In this document: piece after piece, positions 36,299-45,594 of the stretch
Position numbering within the stretch: position 1 is the stretch's first letter
Layout of the letters: the number at the start of each line of letters is the position of its first letter
Assembly (NCBI RefSeq): GCF_002174455.2
Contig: NZ_CP147246.1
Coordinates: forward strand, 3,167,001 to 3,231,000
From: Enterococcus sp. 9D6_DIV0238
Lineage (GTDB): Bacteria > Bacillota > Bacilli > Lactobacillales > Enterococcaceae
DNA: 64,000 nucleotides
Direction: 5' to 3'
The notes under the pieces: generated by a model
What the model saw: only the letters and a program-made list of their open reading frames with translations
The model's database searches: none
What the model was told of the DNA's origin: nothing
Program-made: the position numbers and the translations under genes

Positions 36299-37528
36299 TT
36301 GAAAAAAGTGCGTATATTAGCATTAGAGGTGATCACTATATTAAATGCATATACGCAAGACAAAGAGCTCATCACATTACTCCATAAGACCAGAGAAGAG
36401 ATAGACGAGCTAAAAGGAGTCCAATATTTTTGCCCTATTTGTGAAGCCGTTGTTCAAATCAAGAACGGACGTATAAAAATTCCTCATTTTGCACATTATA
36501 ATCGAAGTCATTGTCCGTTTGCCACAGATGGAGAAACACAGGAGCATCTTTTTTTGAAGGAAATGTTTGCAGCGTGGTGTGAATCTGAAGGGCTTGCTTA
36601 TGAATTGGAGAAATATTTGCCGGAAATCAATCAGCGGCCAGACCTACTGATCGGAAAGATCGCTGTGGAATTTCAATGCAGTCCTTTAAGTTTATCAAGA
36701 TTGACCGAAAGAAGTAAGAACTATCGAGATAATGGGTATCAGGTTGTTTGGATCTGTGGGAAAAAGATCCTTCGTGATTTCAATAGTTTAACAGAACTAG
36801 CGAAAAATTTATGTTATTATTCTGAAAACATCGGTTTCTATTTATGGGCAGCAGATTGGCAAAAAAAGGAGCTTTCCTTATACTTTCATTTAGAAGAAGA
36901 TTGGAAAAAGAGGGTCTATTCTGCTAAAAAAACTTGGCCGCTGTTTACAGATTTTCTTCTTAAAATCATTCATTTTCCCGTGACTGCAGTGCTGCATCAT
37001 TACAGAGAATATCAGGTTGGACAGTTGATTTCAGCTTATTATGATGAACTGAATAAAAAACTATGTAAAAGAGAAGAGCAGGTACGATTGATTCAATCTC
37101 AATTATATAACAACCATTTTCATATTCTCCAATTGCCTTATTGGTTTTACTATCCAGGTCTTCATATTTTTTGCTGTGTCGGATCAGATATGCTGTTAAA
37201 ATTGATCGTTTGGAAATGGGTACAGTTTTTTGATCAGAATGTTTTTTTGCCTGATGAATTAAAAGCATCTTTGATGGCTGAATTAGCAAAATCAATAGAA
37301 TTATTTTATGATTTTCCCAATATTTCGTTAGGATCGATTCAAAAGTATTGCTTTGAGCAATTGCTTCGTCGTCTGGTTCATTGTCAGCATTTGATCAAAA
37401 CGTCAAAAGGTTGGAAAGTAGATGCAGGGGAAAATGAATATTGTGTTGCCGATATCCACAAATGGCTGAAAAGTATTGAAAAGAAACGCGTAATCAGTGC
37501 TACTCCACATCAAAATATGATACTATAA
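36299..37528 (+). CDS. coiA: Competence protein CoiA family
   Basis: Competence-linked protein with a predicted restriction-endonuclease-like fold. The frame has a zinc-finger-like CPICEAV...HFAHYNRSHCPF near residues 44-75 and the nuclease core PDLLIGKIAVEFQCSPLS, with Asp, Glu and Gln in the D...E-x-Q pattern. In Streptococcus CoiA aids recombination of incoming DNA. Coordinates give the longest frame (TTG 36299); the true start is unresolved. The only good ribosome binding site (AGAGG then TGATC, 36325-36334) is ideally placed for an ATA codon at 36338, where relatives would have ATG. GTG codons at 36308 and 36329 are alternatives. Confidence 0.88.
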   Translation: MKKVRILALEVITILNAYTQDKELITLLHKTREEIDELKGVQYFCPICEAVVQIKNGRIKIPHFAHYNRSHCPFATDGETQEHLFLKEMFAAWCESEGLAYELEKYLPEINQRPDLLIGKIAVEFQCSPLSLSRLTERSKNYRDNGYQVVWICGKKILRDFNSLTELAKNLCYYSENIGFYLWAADWQKKELSLYFHLEEDWKKRVYSAKKTWPLFTDFLLKIIHFPVTAVLHHYREYQVGQLISAYYDELNKKLCKREEQVRLIQSQLYNNHFHILQLPYWFYYPGLHIFCCVGSDMLLKLIVWKWVQFFDQNVFLPDELKASLMAELAKSIELFYDFPNISLGSIQKYCFEQLLRRLVHCQHLIKTSKGWKVDAGENEYCVADIHKWLKSIEKKRVISATPHQNMIL

Positions 37529-37560
37529 ATCTATGAAAAATAATTCTTAAAGGAGTAGAT

Positions 37561-39378
37561 ATGATGAGCGGAGCAAAACAATTACCAGAACGTTCCACAT
37601 TACCTATTGAAATGACTTGGGATCTAACTAAAATTTTTAAGGACGATCAGGCATTTGACGATGCTTACCAAGTGTTGACGAAAGAATTACAAGAAGTAGA
37701 AAAATATAAAGGGACGCTGGATCAGGGCAGTACAGCTTTTTTAAATAGTATTGAGATGCTGCTAAAAGTATATCGACAAATCGAAGTCATCTACGTGTAT
37801 GCTCATTTAAAAAATGATCAGGATACATCGAATGCAACCTATCAAGCATTGTATTCTAGAGCGAGCTCATTATTTGCACAAGTCAGTGAGGCAGTTGCGT
37901 GGTTTGAGCCAGAATTATTATCTTTAAATGATGATCTGATTTGGGGATATTTTGCTGAGAAGCCAGAATTGGAAATTTATCGACACTTTGTTGAAAATAT
38001 CCTAAATGAACGTCCGCATATTTTATCCGCAGAGCAAGAAGCGCTACTAGCAGGCGCTAGTGAAATTTTTGGTGCTTCAAGTGATACATTTTCAATTTTG
38101 AACAATGCAGATTTGAAATTCCCTGTGATCGAGGATGAAAATGGTGAAAAAGTTCAATTGACTCATGGCGTTTATGGCCAGTTAATGGAAAATATCGATA
38201 GAGATGTTCGTGAAAAGGCATTTAAAGCGCTGTATTCAGTGTATGATCAGTTCCAAAATACATTTGCGCAAACGTTGAGTTCTCATGTCAAAGCGCATAA
38301 TTATAAGGCAAAGATTAGAAACTATCCATCGGCTAGAGCAGCTGCATTAAGTAGTAACCATATACCTGAAAGTGTCTACGATACGTTGTTAGATGTTGTA
38401 AATAAGCATTTACCGTTGCTTCATCGATATGTTGCATTACGGAAACGTTTACTGAACCTAGAAGAACTGCATATGTATGATATGTATACGCCGATTTTAG
38501 GAGAAGCCTCGATCAAATACTCTTATGAAGAAGCAAAAGAAAAAGCACTGGCTGCATTAAAACCAATGGGAGAGGAATACCTGACCATTGTTGAAACAGC
38601 GTTTAATGATCGTTGGATCGATGTCATTGAAAATCAAGGGAAACGAAGCGGTGCATATTCATCAGGAGCATATGACACAGCACCATATATTTTGATGAAT
38701 TGGCATGACAGTCTAGATCAACTCTATACATTAGTACATGAGATGGGTCACAGCGTGCACAGCTATTTTACTCGTAACAATCAACCTTATGTTTATGGGG
38801 ATTATTCGATTTTCTTAGCTGAGATTGCGTCTACTACAAATGAAAACATTTTAACAGAGCATCTTTTAGAGACAGAAACGGATCCGCGCATCAGAGCGTA
38901 TGTACTGAACCATTATTTAGATGGATTCAAAGGAACGATTTTCCGTCAAACACAGTTTGCTGAATTTGAGCATTTTATTCACACTGAAGATGCGAAAGGA
39001 ACGCCTTTGACTAGCGAGTATTTAAGTGAATATTATGAGCAGCTGAATGCAAAATTCTATGGACCGGATGTTGTGAAAGACCCAGAAATCACGTTGGAAT
39101 GGACACGAATTCCACATTTTTACTATAATTATTATGTTTATCAATACGCAACAGGTTTCTCAGCCGCTTCTGCTTTAGCAAATAAAATTTTAGCAGAAGA
39201 ACCGCAAGCATTAGAAAATTATTTGACCTATTTGAAATCAGGAAGCAGTGATTATCCGATCGAAGTTATGAAAAAGGCTGGTGTGGATATGACTCAGCCA
39301 CAGTATATAGAAGATGCAATGAAAGTTTTTGAAACACGTTTGAATGAATTAGAGAAACTTGTAGAGTCAATGGAATAG
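37561..39378 (+). CDS. pepF: Oligoendopeptidase F
   Basis: Cytoplasmic M3-family zinc metallopeptidase cutting peptides of about 7-17 residues. The 605-aa length is standard. The zinc motif HEMGH is at about residues 394-398 (TLVHEMGHSVHSYF), with the third ligand Glu downstream in FLAEIASTTNE. The N-terminal helical region and AHNYKAKIRNYPSARAAALS are typical of PepF. ATG 37561 follows AAAGGAG; a second ATG follows at once. It lies behind coiA as in B. subtilis and is closed by a terminator. Confidence 0.95.
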   Translation: MMSGAKQLPERSTLPIEMTWDLTKIFKDDQAFDDAYQVLTKELQEVEKYKGTLDQGSTAFLNSIEMLLKVYRQIEVIYVYAHLKNDQDTSNATYQALYSRASSLFAQVSEAVAWFEPELLSLNDDLIWGYFAEKPELEIYRHFVENILNERPHILSAEQEALLAGASEIFGASSDTFSILNNADLKFPVIEDENGEKVQLTHGVYGQLMENIDRDVREKAFKALYSVYDQFQNTFAQTLSSHVKAHNYKAKIRNYPSARAAALSSNHIPESVYDTLLDVVNKHLPLLHRYVALRKRLLNLEELHMYDMYTPILGEASIKYSYEEAKEKALAALKPMGEEYLTIVETAFNDRWIDVIENQGKRSGAYSSGAYDTAPYILMNWHDSLDQLYTLVHEMGHSVHSYFTRNNQPYVYGDYSIFLAEIASTTNENILTEHLLETETDPRIRAYVLNHYLDGFKGTIFRQTQFAEFEHFIHTEDAKGTPLTSEYLSEYYEQLNAKFYGPDVVKDPEITLEWTRIPHFYYNYYVYQYATGFSAASALANKILAEEPQALENYLTYLKSGSSDYPIEVMKKAGVDMTQPQYIEDAMKVFETRLNELEKLVESME

Positions 39379-39386
39379 AAAAAAAG

Positions 39387-39412
39387 CCTCCTTTTAGATA
39401 AGGAGGTTTTTT
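39387..39412 (+). terminator. Terminator after pepF
   Basis: CCTCCTT (39387-39393) with AAGGAGG (39400-39406), then six T; flanking A/T allow it to work for the convergent gene too. Confidence 0.75.
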
Positions 39413-39414
39413 GT

Positions 39415-40065
39415 TTAAAGTAAATGTAGGTGACCATGAGGAACTCTTGAATCATTGAAATGGTTCAATTCGAATTTTTCATGGAAATATTGTAAGTTAT
39501 CTTCCGAAGTCTCACAAAGGCTTTTGATTTCATCCATAGATTCACAATCTTCAACAAGTACGCCAAAATCACGATCACAAGCGTAATTATAAACAACTGC
39601 AGAAGGATGCTTAGTAATGCCCATCTCTCGAGCGATTTGTTGATCAGTTTGGAATGATTCCTTAACAAAATCAGAAGTACGATCAGCATGGAACATCTCT
39701 AAATCACCACCAGCTTCTACAACAAGTTTTTCAACTAACTCTGATGAGTAAGGTTGATTATCAACTGCTACAGCTTGTTGAAGACCGAGAAGTAAATGAC
39801 GACCTTTCTTTTTTCCTTGTAGCTGTGCAGCTTTGTAATCAAGAGCTGCGGAATAGATATCTTCAAACAATTGATTTCGTTGTTCAATATCATGTGCGGG
39901 GATATCAAATAACTTTATCAGGTGGTTTATCGTTTTCATATTAACTAATGGAATGAAACGAAACTGAATTTTCTTATTTTCCGTTTCAACTAATTTTAAA
40001 ATATCCTTTTCTATGTTGAGACAAATGCCCCCCAAAGGATTAACGAACAGATAGATTTCAATCAT
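39415..40065 (-). CDS. SpxH/YjbH-like DsbA-fold adaptor
   Basis: A 216-aa thioredoxin/DsbA-fold protein. The N-terminus IEIYLFVNPLGGICLNIEKD aligns by eye with the active-site region of YjbH/SpxH, but the CxxC is reduced to a single Cys (GGIC), so it is unlikely to be a disulfide catalyst. YjbH binds Spx and delivers it to ClpXP. Its place just after pepF is the yjbH position in B. subtilis, and spx is 4 kb away, which supports the same role here. A His-rich tail (HGHLHLL) ends the protein. ATG has GGAGGAA upstream. Confidence 0.78.
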   Translation of the reverse strand: MIEIYLFVNPLGGICLNIEKDILKLVETENKKIQFRFIPLVNMKTINHLIKLFDIPAHDIEQRNQLFEDIYSAALDYKAAQLQGKKKGRHLLLGLQQAVAVDNQPYSSELVEKLVVEAGGDLEMFHADRTSDFVKESFQTDQQIAREMGITKHPSAVVYNYACDRDFGVLVEDCESMDEIKSLCETSEDNLQYFHEKFELNHFNDSRVPHGHLHLL

Positions 40066-40174
40066 TCATACTTCCTCCAATTTGACTCTTTTTTTGCAAC
40101 TAGACATCATTTCTCAACTAAGTGACCCTAATTTATCAGAAAACTTGGGAAAATTGAAATGATATGTTTTACCA

Positions 40175-40783
40175 TTATAACTTCTTAATCTTTTTACTTG
40201 AGCTTTGCATCATTCGCTGAATTTTATTTGGTGATGGCTTTTCTTTGATATTCAAAGTATCCAATAAAGCAAAAAATTCTTTTTTACCAATAATGGAATC
40301 ACTAACTTCTAATTCTAATTCAAAATCATGCTGCTCGTTGTACCAACTTTCATCTAGCGCGAGTAAACCTTGGGGAAGTTTTTTTTCTGCTCGTTTAGTT
40401 GTTAAGCTGCCGATTAAACGTAAATCGTCTTTGGCAATGCCTAATGTAATCAATTTATTGTAAACAGCCCCTGAGTTAGGGAGTATGCCTGAGTCAATAA
40501 TTGCTTGTGCTTGCGCAGTGGAAAGCGAATCATTGATCTCTAATAAACCGACCTTTTCAGGTACTTTCAAAGTGATTTCTGCTTTTTTCGATAGTGTTCG
40601 AACTCTTAAACCAATGTGCTTTTCTTTTAACTGGAAATCAGCTGTATCGAAATAGTAATTGGTTTGTGTAAAAAAGTGGTTTTCTTCTAATTGAAAAAAA
40701 TCAGCGGTGCGCAAAAATTCTTCTTTAGATAATAAGGTTTTAAATTCTATTTCTAAATTTTCACTCACTACTTTTTGACCCAC
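40175..40783 (-). CDS. CYTH domain protein (YjbK-like)
   Basis: A 202-aa CYTH/triphosphate-tunnel-metalloenzyme protein. The signature ExExK appears as LEIEFK, and the barrel strands carry the expected charged residues (YYFDT, GLRVRTL, ITLKVP, FELELEVSD). Such proteins hydrolyse triphosphates such as PPPi; the Bacillus YjbK substrate is not settled. It is divergent from relQ, as yjbK is near yjbM in B. subtilis. Start is uncertain: GTG 40783, or an in-frame GTG five codons later that gives VSENLEIEFK. Confidence 0.88.
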   Translation of the reverse strand: MGQKVVSENLEIEFKTLLSKEEFLRTADFFQLEENHFFTQTNYYFDTADFQLKEKHIGLRVRTLSKKAEITLKVPEKVGLLEINDSLSTAQAQAIIDSGILPNSGAVYNKLITLGIAKDDLRLIGSLTTKRAEKKLPQGLLALDESWYNEQHDFELELEVSDSIIGKKEFFALLDTLNIKEKPSPNKIQRMMQSSSKKIKKL

Positions 40784-40963
40784 TTTCTTTAATTTAATTC
40801 AATTTTTACATACTTTACCCATTTACGTCAAGAAAAGTGAACTAGAAGTTAAAAAGTTTACGAAAGTCTAAAAAAAACAGACAATTTCTCAAAATGTCCT
40901 ATTTTTCTCAGCTCTATGGTAAAATAAGCTGTGAATCAAATTCAAGGAAATAGAGGGATTAGG

Positions 40964-41641
40964 ATGGAGAAAGAGTGGGAGCTTTTTCTGGCACCTTATG
41001 AACAGGCTGTTGGAGAAATGAAAGTCAAACTGCGCGGTATTCGTAAGCAGTTTCGAGAACAAAACAAACATACGCCTATTGAGTTTGTAACTGGACGTGT
41101 GAAACCAGTCGATAGTATTTTAACCAAAGCAGCTTTGCGGAATATTCCAGTAGAACGAATTGAAGAGGAAATGCAGGATATAGCTGGTCTTAGGATCATG
41201 TGTCAATTTGTGGAAGACATCCGTCAAGTGGTGGATATCATTCGCAATAGAAAAGATTTACGAATCATTCAAGAGCGAGATTATATCACGAATAAGAAAG
41301 AAAGCGGCTATCGTTCGTATCATTTAGTGATCGAATATCCTGTCCAATTGATCACAGGTGAAAAGAAAATTTTAGCTGAGATTCAGATTCGGACATTAGC
41401 AATGAATTTTTGGGCGACCATTGAGCATTCATTAAATTATAAATATCAAGGTGTTTTTCCCGAAGAAATGAAAGAACGTCTGCAAAGAGCAGCAGAAGCA
41501 GCCTATCAATTAGATGAGGAAATGTCCACGATTCGTGAAGAAATTCAAGAAGCGCAGCATTTATTCTCTCATGGGCGGGGAAAATTTCAAGATGATTATT
41601 ATCAACGATTATCTGAAAAGAAAGAGAAACTAGATCAATAG
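40964..41641 (+). CDS. relQ: Small alarmone synthetase RelQ
   Basis: Stand-alone GTP pyrophosphokinase making (p)ppGpp-type alarmones without a hydrolase domain. From ATG 40964 it has 225 aa. Synthetase motifs are clear: FVTGRVKPVDSILTKA, AGLRIMCQFVEDI, ESGYRSYHLVI and EIQIRTLAMNFWATIEHSL. Length and position (before nadK and an RluA gene, B. subtilis yjbM) identify the RelQ/SAS1 type, which in E. faecalis works beside the bifunctional Rel. AGAGGG precedes the ATG; an upstream GTG frame (40931) adds 11 residues without support. First gene of relQ-nadK-rluD-mgtE. Confidence 0.95.
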   Translation: MEKEWELFLAPYEQAVGEMKVKLRGIRKQFREQNKHTPIEFVTGRVKPVDSILTKAALRNIPVERIEEEMQDIAGLRIMCQFVEDIRQVVDIIRNRKDLRIIQERDYITNKKESGYRSYHLVIEYPVQLITGEKKILAEIQIRTLAMNFWATIEHSLNYKYQGVFPEEMKERLQRAAEAAYQLDEEMSTIREEIQEAQHLFSHGRGKFQDDYYQRLSEKKEKLDQ

Positions 41642-41651
41642 GAGGCATCAG

Positions 41652-42449
41652 ATGAAAGTAGCAATTGTTCATAATCATGAGCATCTGTCAAAAGAAGTGA
41701 CAGGGCGTCTGCTTTTGCTGTTAAAGCAAAATAACATTGAAATCGATGAACAACAGCCGGAACTGGTGATTTCTGTAGGTGGAGACGGTACATTGTTATC
41801 GGCCTTTCACCGCTTCAACCATCGCTTGGATGAGGTTAGTTTTTTAGGTGTCCATACAGGACATCTAGGATTTTATACGGATTGGCGGGACTATGAACTT
41901 GAAGAATTAGTGCAAAGCTTGTTAGTTCATCAGGAAAAAAGCATTAGTTATCCATTATTAGATGTGAAAATCAGTTTTCACGGGAATAAGCCTGACAAGC
42001 ATTTTCTAGCTTTGAATGAGTCAACGATCAAGCGTGCTAATCGGACGATGGTAGCAGATGTATTTATTAAAGATGAGCTGTTTGAACGCTTTCGGGGGGA
42101 TGGCTTGTCTGTTTCTACACCGACGGGCTCAACAGCTTATAACAAGAGTATTGGCGGAGCTGTTTTACACCCAAGCATCAATGCCTTTCAATTAGCTGAG
42201 ATCGCCTCATTGAACAATCGTGTCTTTCGAACGTTAGGATCTCCGATCGTGATTGCTCATACCGAATGGGTCGAAATCAAACTGCAGGAAAGTAATGACT
42301 ATCTGATCACAGTCGATCAGTTGGATATTTATCAAGATGACATCAAATCGATTTATTATCGTATTGCTGATGAACGAATCCATTTTGCGTCATATCGGCA
42401 TATGCATTTTTGGCATCGAGTGAAGGATGCATTTATTAGTGAGGATTAA
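41652..42449 (+). CDS. nadK: NAD kinase
   Basis: Phosphorylates NAD to NADP. The 265-aa protein has the GGDGT motif at residues 43-47, the ALNEST Asn-Glu pair (about 118) and the glycine-rich STPTGSTAYNKSIGGAV (about 152-168). AGGAGG gives the ATG start, 10 bases after relQ. The family is shared with the lipid kinase at 54189, but length and motifs here are of NadK. Confidence 0.96.
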   Translation: MKVAIVHNHEHLSKEVTGRLLLLLKQNNIEIDEQQPELVISVGGDGTLLSAFHRFNHRLDEVSFLGVHTGHLGFYTDWRDYELEELVQSLLVHQEKSISYPLLDVKISFHGNKPDKHFLALNESTIKRANRTMVADVFIKDELFERFRGDGLSVSTPTGSTAYNKSIGGAVLHPSINAFQLAEIASLNNRVFRTLGSPIVIAHTEWVEIKLQESNDYLITVDQLDIYQDDIKSIYYRIADERIHFASYRHMHFWHRVKDAFISED

Positions 42450-42455
42450 AGGAAA

Positions 42456-43349
42456 ATGGAATTTAGTTGGATTGTAGAGAAAGAAGAGCCGCAGCAAGTA
42501 AAATATTTTTTAAAAGAGCAGGGGATATCTAGGGGCCTCCTAGCCAAAATCAAGTTTCAAGGTGGTAAGATCGAAGTCAATGAATCAGTCGAAAATGTTT
42601 TATTTAAGCTGTCTTTAGGCGATCGAGTTAAAGTGACGATCCCGGATGAACTGGAACATGAGACGTTATTGGTTGACGATAAACCTTTAGAAATTTTATT
42701 TGAGGATGAGCACTATTTAGTAGTTAATAAACCAGCTGGAGTTGCCTCTATTCCATCTCAGTATCACCCGAATGGTACGATGGCTAATCGAGTCAAAGCA
42801 TATTATAAAGCTCAGGGGTATAAAAATCAGGTGATTCATGTAGTTACTCGTTTGGATCGTGATACCACAGGATTGATGTTATTTGCAAAGCATGGTTTTG
42901 CTCATGCCATGCTGGATCAAGAACTACGGCAAAAGAAAGTCGTAAAAATTTATCAGGCGTTGGTTGGCGGACATGTAGAGTCATTATCTGAACATGGGAA
43001 AATCGATCAGCCAATAGGAAGAGATTTGTCGTCAATATTGAAGCGCACGATCGTTGAGACAGGGCAACAAGCTGAGACGGAATACTGGTTGTTGAAGCGT
43101 CAAGCAGATCAAGCCTTGGTGAATATCCAGCTGCATACAGGAAGAACGCATCAAATCAGAGTACACTTTGAATCGATCGGCTGTTCGTTATTAGGGGATG
43201 AGATGTATGGCGGTAATATGGATCAAGGAATCGAACGTCAGGCGCTGCATTGCTGCCAGTTGAATTTTGTTCATCCTTTTTCAAAAGAGTATATGGAATT
43301 AAGGTCTCCTTTAGCAGATGATATGAAAAAAATTGCAGCACGATTATAG
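42456..43349 (+). CDS. RluA-family pseudouridine synthase (YjbO-like)
   Basis: A 297-aa pseudouridine synthase. An N-terminal S4-like segment (about 10-65) precedes the catalytic domain with the RluA signature HVVTRLDRDTTGLMLFAK; the catalytic Asp is in RLDRDT (about 136). GRTHQIRVHF follows near 230. It is expected to modify 23S rRNA like RluD or a related site; the exact uridine cannot be told. It starts 6 bases after nadK, so translation is likely coupled. Confidence 0.92.
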   Translation: MEFSWIVEKEEPQQVKYFLKEQGISRGLLAKIKFQGGKIEVNESVENVLFKLSLGDRVKVTIPDELEHETLLVDDKPLEILFEDEHYLVVNKPAGVASIPSQYHPNGTMANRVKAYYKAQGYKNQVIHVVTRLDRDTTGLMLFAKHGFAHAMLDQELRQKKVVKIYQALVGGHVESLSEHGKIDQPIGRDLSSILKRTIVETGQQAETEYWLLKRQADQALVNIQLHTGRTHQIRVHFESIGCSLLGDEMYGGNMDQGIERQALHCCQLNFVHPFSKEYMELRSPLADDMKKIAARL

Positions 43350-43368
43350 CGAGGAAGGAGCGGTATAT

Positions 43369-44730
43369 GTGAATGAAGGACAGGAAATGGAAGAGCATTT
43401 CTCGCTGTTGCTAGAGACGCTGCAGAAACAGGAAATGACTGAGTTTCGCGAATTGTTTTTAGCACTTCACATTTATGAACAAGGACAATTTTATCAATCG
43501 ATCGATGAAACAGATCGAAAACAGATCTATAGCTACTTGTCACCAAAAGAGCTGGCGGATATGTTTGATGTGATCGAAGAAGATAATGAAAACATGAAAG
43601 ACTACATCGCTGAAATGCGGCCAAGCTATGCAGCCGAGATGCTGTCAGAAATGTATACAGATAACGCGGTTGACTTATTGAATAAATTGGATAAAAGCCA
43701 AAAGGCTAAATATCTGAGCTTAATGAGTTCGGAAGATGCCGGTGAGATCAAAGAGCTGCTACATTATGAAGATGACACGGCTGGGGCGATCATGACCACT
43801 GAGTTTGTTTCGATTGTGGCTAATCAGACTGTTCGTTCAGCGATGTATGTATTGAAAAATCAAGCAGATGTTGCGGAAACTATCTATTATGTGTATGTCG
43901 TCGATCAGGAAAATCATTTAGTCGGAGTTATTTCCTTGCGTGATTTGATCGTGAATGATGATGATACCATGATTTCCGACGTTTTGAGTGAACGGGTCAT
44001 CTCGGTTCATGTGGGAGACGATCAAGAAGATGTTGCTCAAACGATTCGTGACTATGACTTTCTGGCATTGCCGGTCACGGATTATGATGATCACTTATTA
44101 GGGATCGTCACTGTCGATGATATCATTGATGTTATCGATGATGAGGCTGCCAGTGATTACTCTGGTTTAGCAGGGGTCAACGTAGAAGAGGTAAGTGAAA
44201 ATCCAATTAAAGCCGCATCCAAACGTCTTCCGTGGTTGATTACGCTATTATTTTTAGGAATGTCTACAGCAACGTTGATCAGCCATTATGAAGAATTAGT
44301 TAGTGAAGCAAGTATTTTGGCTGTATTCATTTCATTGATTACAGGAACGGCTGGTAATGCTGGTACGCAATCGTTGGCGGTTGCAGTTAGGCGGCTTGCT
44401 GTTTCAGATGAAAAAGACAATAGTTTTGTTCGCTTGATCATCAGTGAGGTATTGACGGGATTGGTGACAGGTGCTGTAACTGGAGTTTCTATTTTTGTTG
44501 TCGTGGGAATTTGGCAGCATAATTTTCCGCTTGGTTTTGTAATTGGCATGGCAATGCTTTGTGCGATCACTGTTGCGAATTTGGCTGGAAGTTTGATTCC
44601 TATGCTGATGGATAAATTGGGTTTCGATCCTGCAGTGGCCAGTGGTCCATTCATTACAACATTGAGTGATTTGACCAGTGTACTGATCTATTTTAATATC
44701 GCTAGTTTGTTCATGCAGTATTTTGTATAA
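43369..44730 (+). CDS. mgtE: Magnesium transporter MgtE
   Basis: Mg2+ channel/transporter of 453 aa: an N-terminal helical domain (about 1-125), two CBS domains that sense cytosolic Mg2+ (about 130-255; DDTAGAIMTTEFVSI, LVGVISLRDLIV, LGIVTVDDIIDVID) and five C-terminal membrane helices with GTAGNAGTQSLAVAVRRLA lining the pore. The GTG at 43369 is chosen because GAAGGAG lies 8 bases upstream; a longer frame from TTG 43333 overlaps rluD-like. No Mg2+-sensing leader is possible within the 19-base gap, so it is expressed from the relQ operon. Confidence 0.94.
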   Translation: MNEGQEMEEHFSLLLETLQKQEMTEFRELFLALHIYEQGQFYQSIDETDRKQIYSYLSPKELADMFDVIEEDNENMKDYIAEMRPSYAAEMLSEMYTDNAVDLLNKLDKSQKAKYLSLMSSEDAGEIKELLHYEDDTAGAIMTTEFVSIVANQTVRSAMYVLKNQADVAETIYYVYVVDQENHLVGVISLRDLIVNDDDTMISDVLSERVISVHVGDDQEDVAQTIRDYDFLALPVTDYDDHLLGIVTVDDIIDVIDDEAASDYSGLAGVNVEEVSENPIKAASKRLPWLITLLFLGMSTATLISHYEELVSEASILAVFISLITGTAGNAGTQSLAVAVRRLAVSDEKDNSFVRLIISEVLTGLVTGAVTGVSIFVVVGIWQHNFPLGFVIGMAMLCAITVANLAGSLIPMLMDKLGFDPAVASGPFITTLSDLTSVLIYFNIASLFMQYFV

Positions 44731-44767
44731 GGAAGAATCTAAACTTTTGATATAAGATTTAATAACT

Positions 44768-44800
44768 AAAACATACTCAAAAATGAGTGTGTTTTTTTTA
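44768..44800 (+). terminator. Terminator after mgtE
   Basis: AAACATACTCA (44768-44778) pairs with TGAGTGTGTTT (44784-44794, one G-T), followed by T to 44799. Confidence 0.75.
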
Positions 44801-44801
44801 T

Positions 44802-44849
44802 TTGACAAAAAAATTGTCATAAGATAAGATACATACTAACGGTATGTAT
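44802..44849 (+). promoter_or_regulatory. tetR promoter and operator 1
   Basis: TTGACA (44802-44807), a 17-bp spacer and TAAGAT (44825-44830). The 21-bp near-palindrome ATACATAC-(5)-GTATGTAT (44829-44849) overlaps the -10 and start site. Its twin at 45531 makes it the likely binding site of the TetR protein, giving autorepression. A second inverted repeat, TGACAA-5-TTGTCA (44803-44819), overlaps the -35. Confidence 0.75.
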
Positions 44850-44861
44850 AGAGGTGAATAA

Positions 44862-45500
44862 ATGGCACGGAATAAATATCCTGAAGAGACAGTGAAAAAG
44901 ATTTTGGATGTATCAGAACAACTTTTTATAGAAAAGGGATATGATCATACCACTATTCAAGATATTGTTGATAACTTAGGCGGATTGACTAAAGGTGTAA
45001 TCTATCATCATTTTAAATCTAAAGAAGAGATCTTCAATACGATCTTAGAAAAACGATATACAGTTGATATCAATAAGCAAATTCAATCATTGGAAGGAAT
45101 CAGTGGTTTTGAAAAAATCAAGCGGATCAACAGGATCAGCCTTCGATCATTAGAACATCAGAAATTAGCCTTTTCTGCGAAATCGTTGATCACAGATCCT
45201 AGGGTGATCGGTGAGTTGTATATAGAAGCATTTCAAAAAACGATCCCTTACCTTCAAGGAGTCATTGAAGAAGGGATTCAAGATGGTTCTATCTCAACGC
45301 AATATCCTCAAGAAATCGCTGAACTGATCGTTCTTTCAACGAATATGTGGTTAGCGCCTTCTTTATATAAAATGAATGAAGAGGAACTTTTAAACAAATT
45401 GAATTTTTTTAAGCAGTTATATGATGGGGTTCAATTTCCGTTGATCGATGATGAGTATATTCAAGATGTCGTTACCATGTATAGAGTGATCAAAGAATAA
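44862..45500 (+). CDS. TetR/AcrR family regulator
   Basis: A 212-aa repressor with an N-terminal HTH (about 8-55; VSEQLFIEKGYDHTTIQDIV then GVIYHHFKSKEEIFNTIL) and a helical ligand-binding C-terminal domain. It follows its own palindromic operator, and an almost identical palindrome precedes the next gene, so both are probably repressed together. Ligand unknown. GAGGTG lies 8 bases before the ATG. No efflux pump is adjacent, unlike most TetR modules. Confidence 0.9.
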   Translation: MARNKYPEETVKKILDVSEQLFIEKGYDHTTIQDIVDNLGGLTKGVIYHHFKSKEEIFNTILEKRYTVDINKQIQSLEGISGFEKIKRINRISLRSLEHQKLAFSAKSLITDPRVIGELYIEAFQKTIPYLQGVIEEGIQDGSISTQYPQEIAELIVLSTNMWLAPSLYKMNEEELLNKLNFFKQLYDGVQFPLIDDEYIQDVVTMYRVIKE

Positions 45501-45530
45501 AGATACTAGGAGCATTTTTATTTTTAATAT

Positions 45531-45551
45531 ATACATACTAATGGTATGTAT
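45531..45551 (+). promoter_or_regulatory. TetR operator 2
   Basis: ATACATAC-(5)-GTATGTAT, differing from operator 1 only within the 5-bp centre (TAATG against TAACG), and extended to TATATACATAC...GTATGTATATA (45528-45554). It lies 44 bases before the small membrane protein gene. Confidence 0.75.
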
Positions 45552-45594
45552 ATAGATTTAGTTTATAGAGTAGTAAAAAAATGAAGGAGGAAAA

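Noticed and set aside
39414..40065. Active DsbA-type disulfide oxidoreductase
   Set aside because: Only one Cys remains where CxxC should be; the position after pepF fits SpxH/YjbH better.
44286..44820. Overlapping minus-strand frames of 122 and 138 aa opposite mgtE
   Set aside because: Shadows of the mgtE coding strand without family features or ribosome binding sites.
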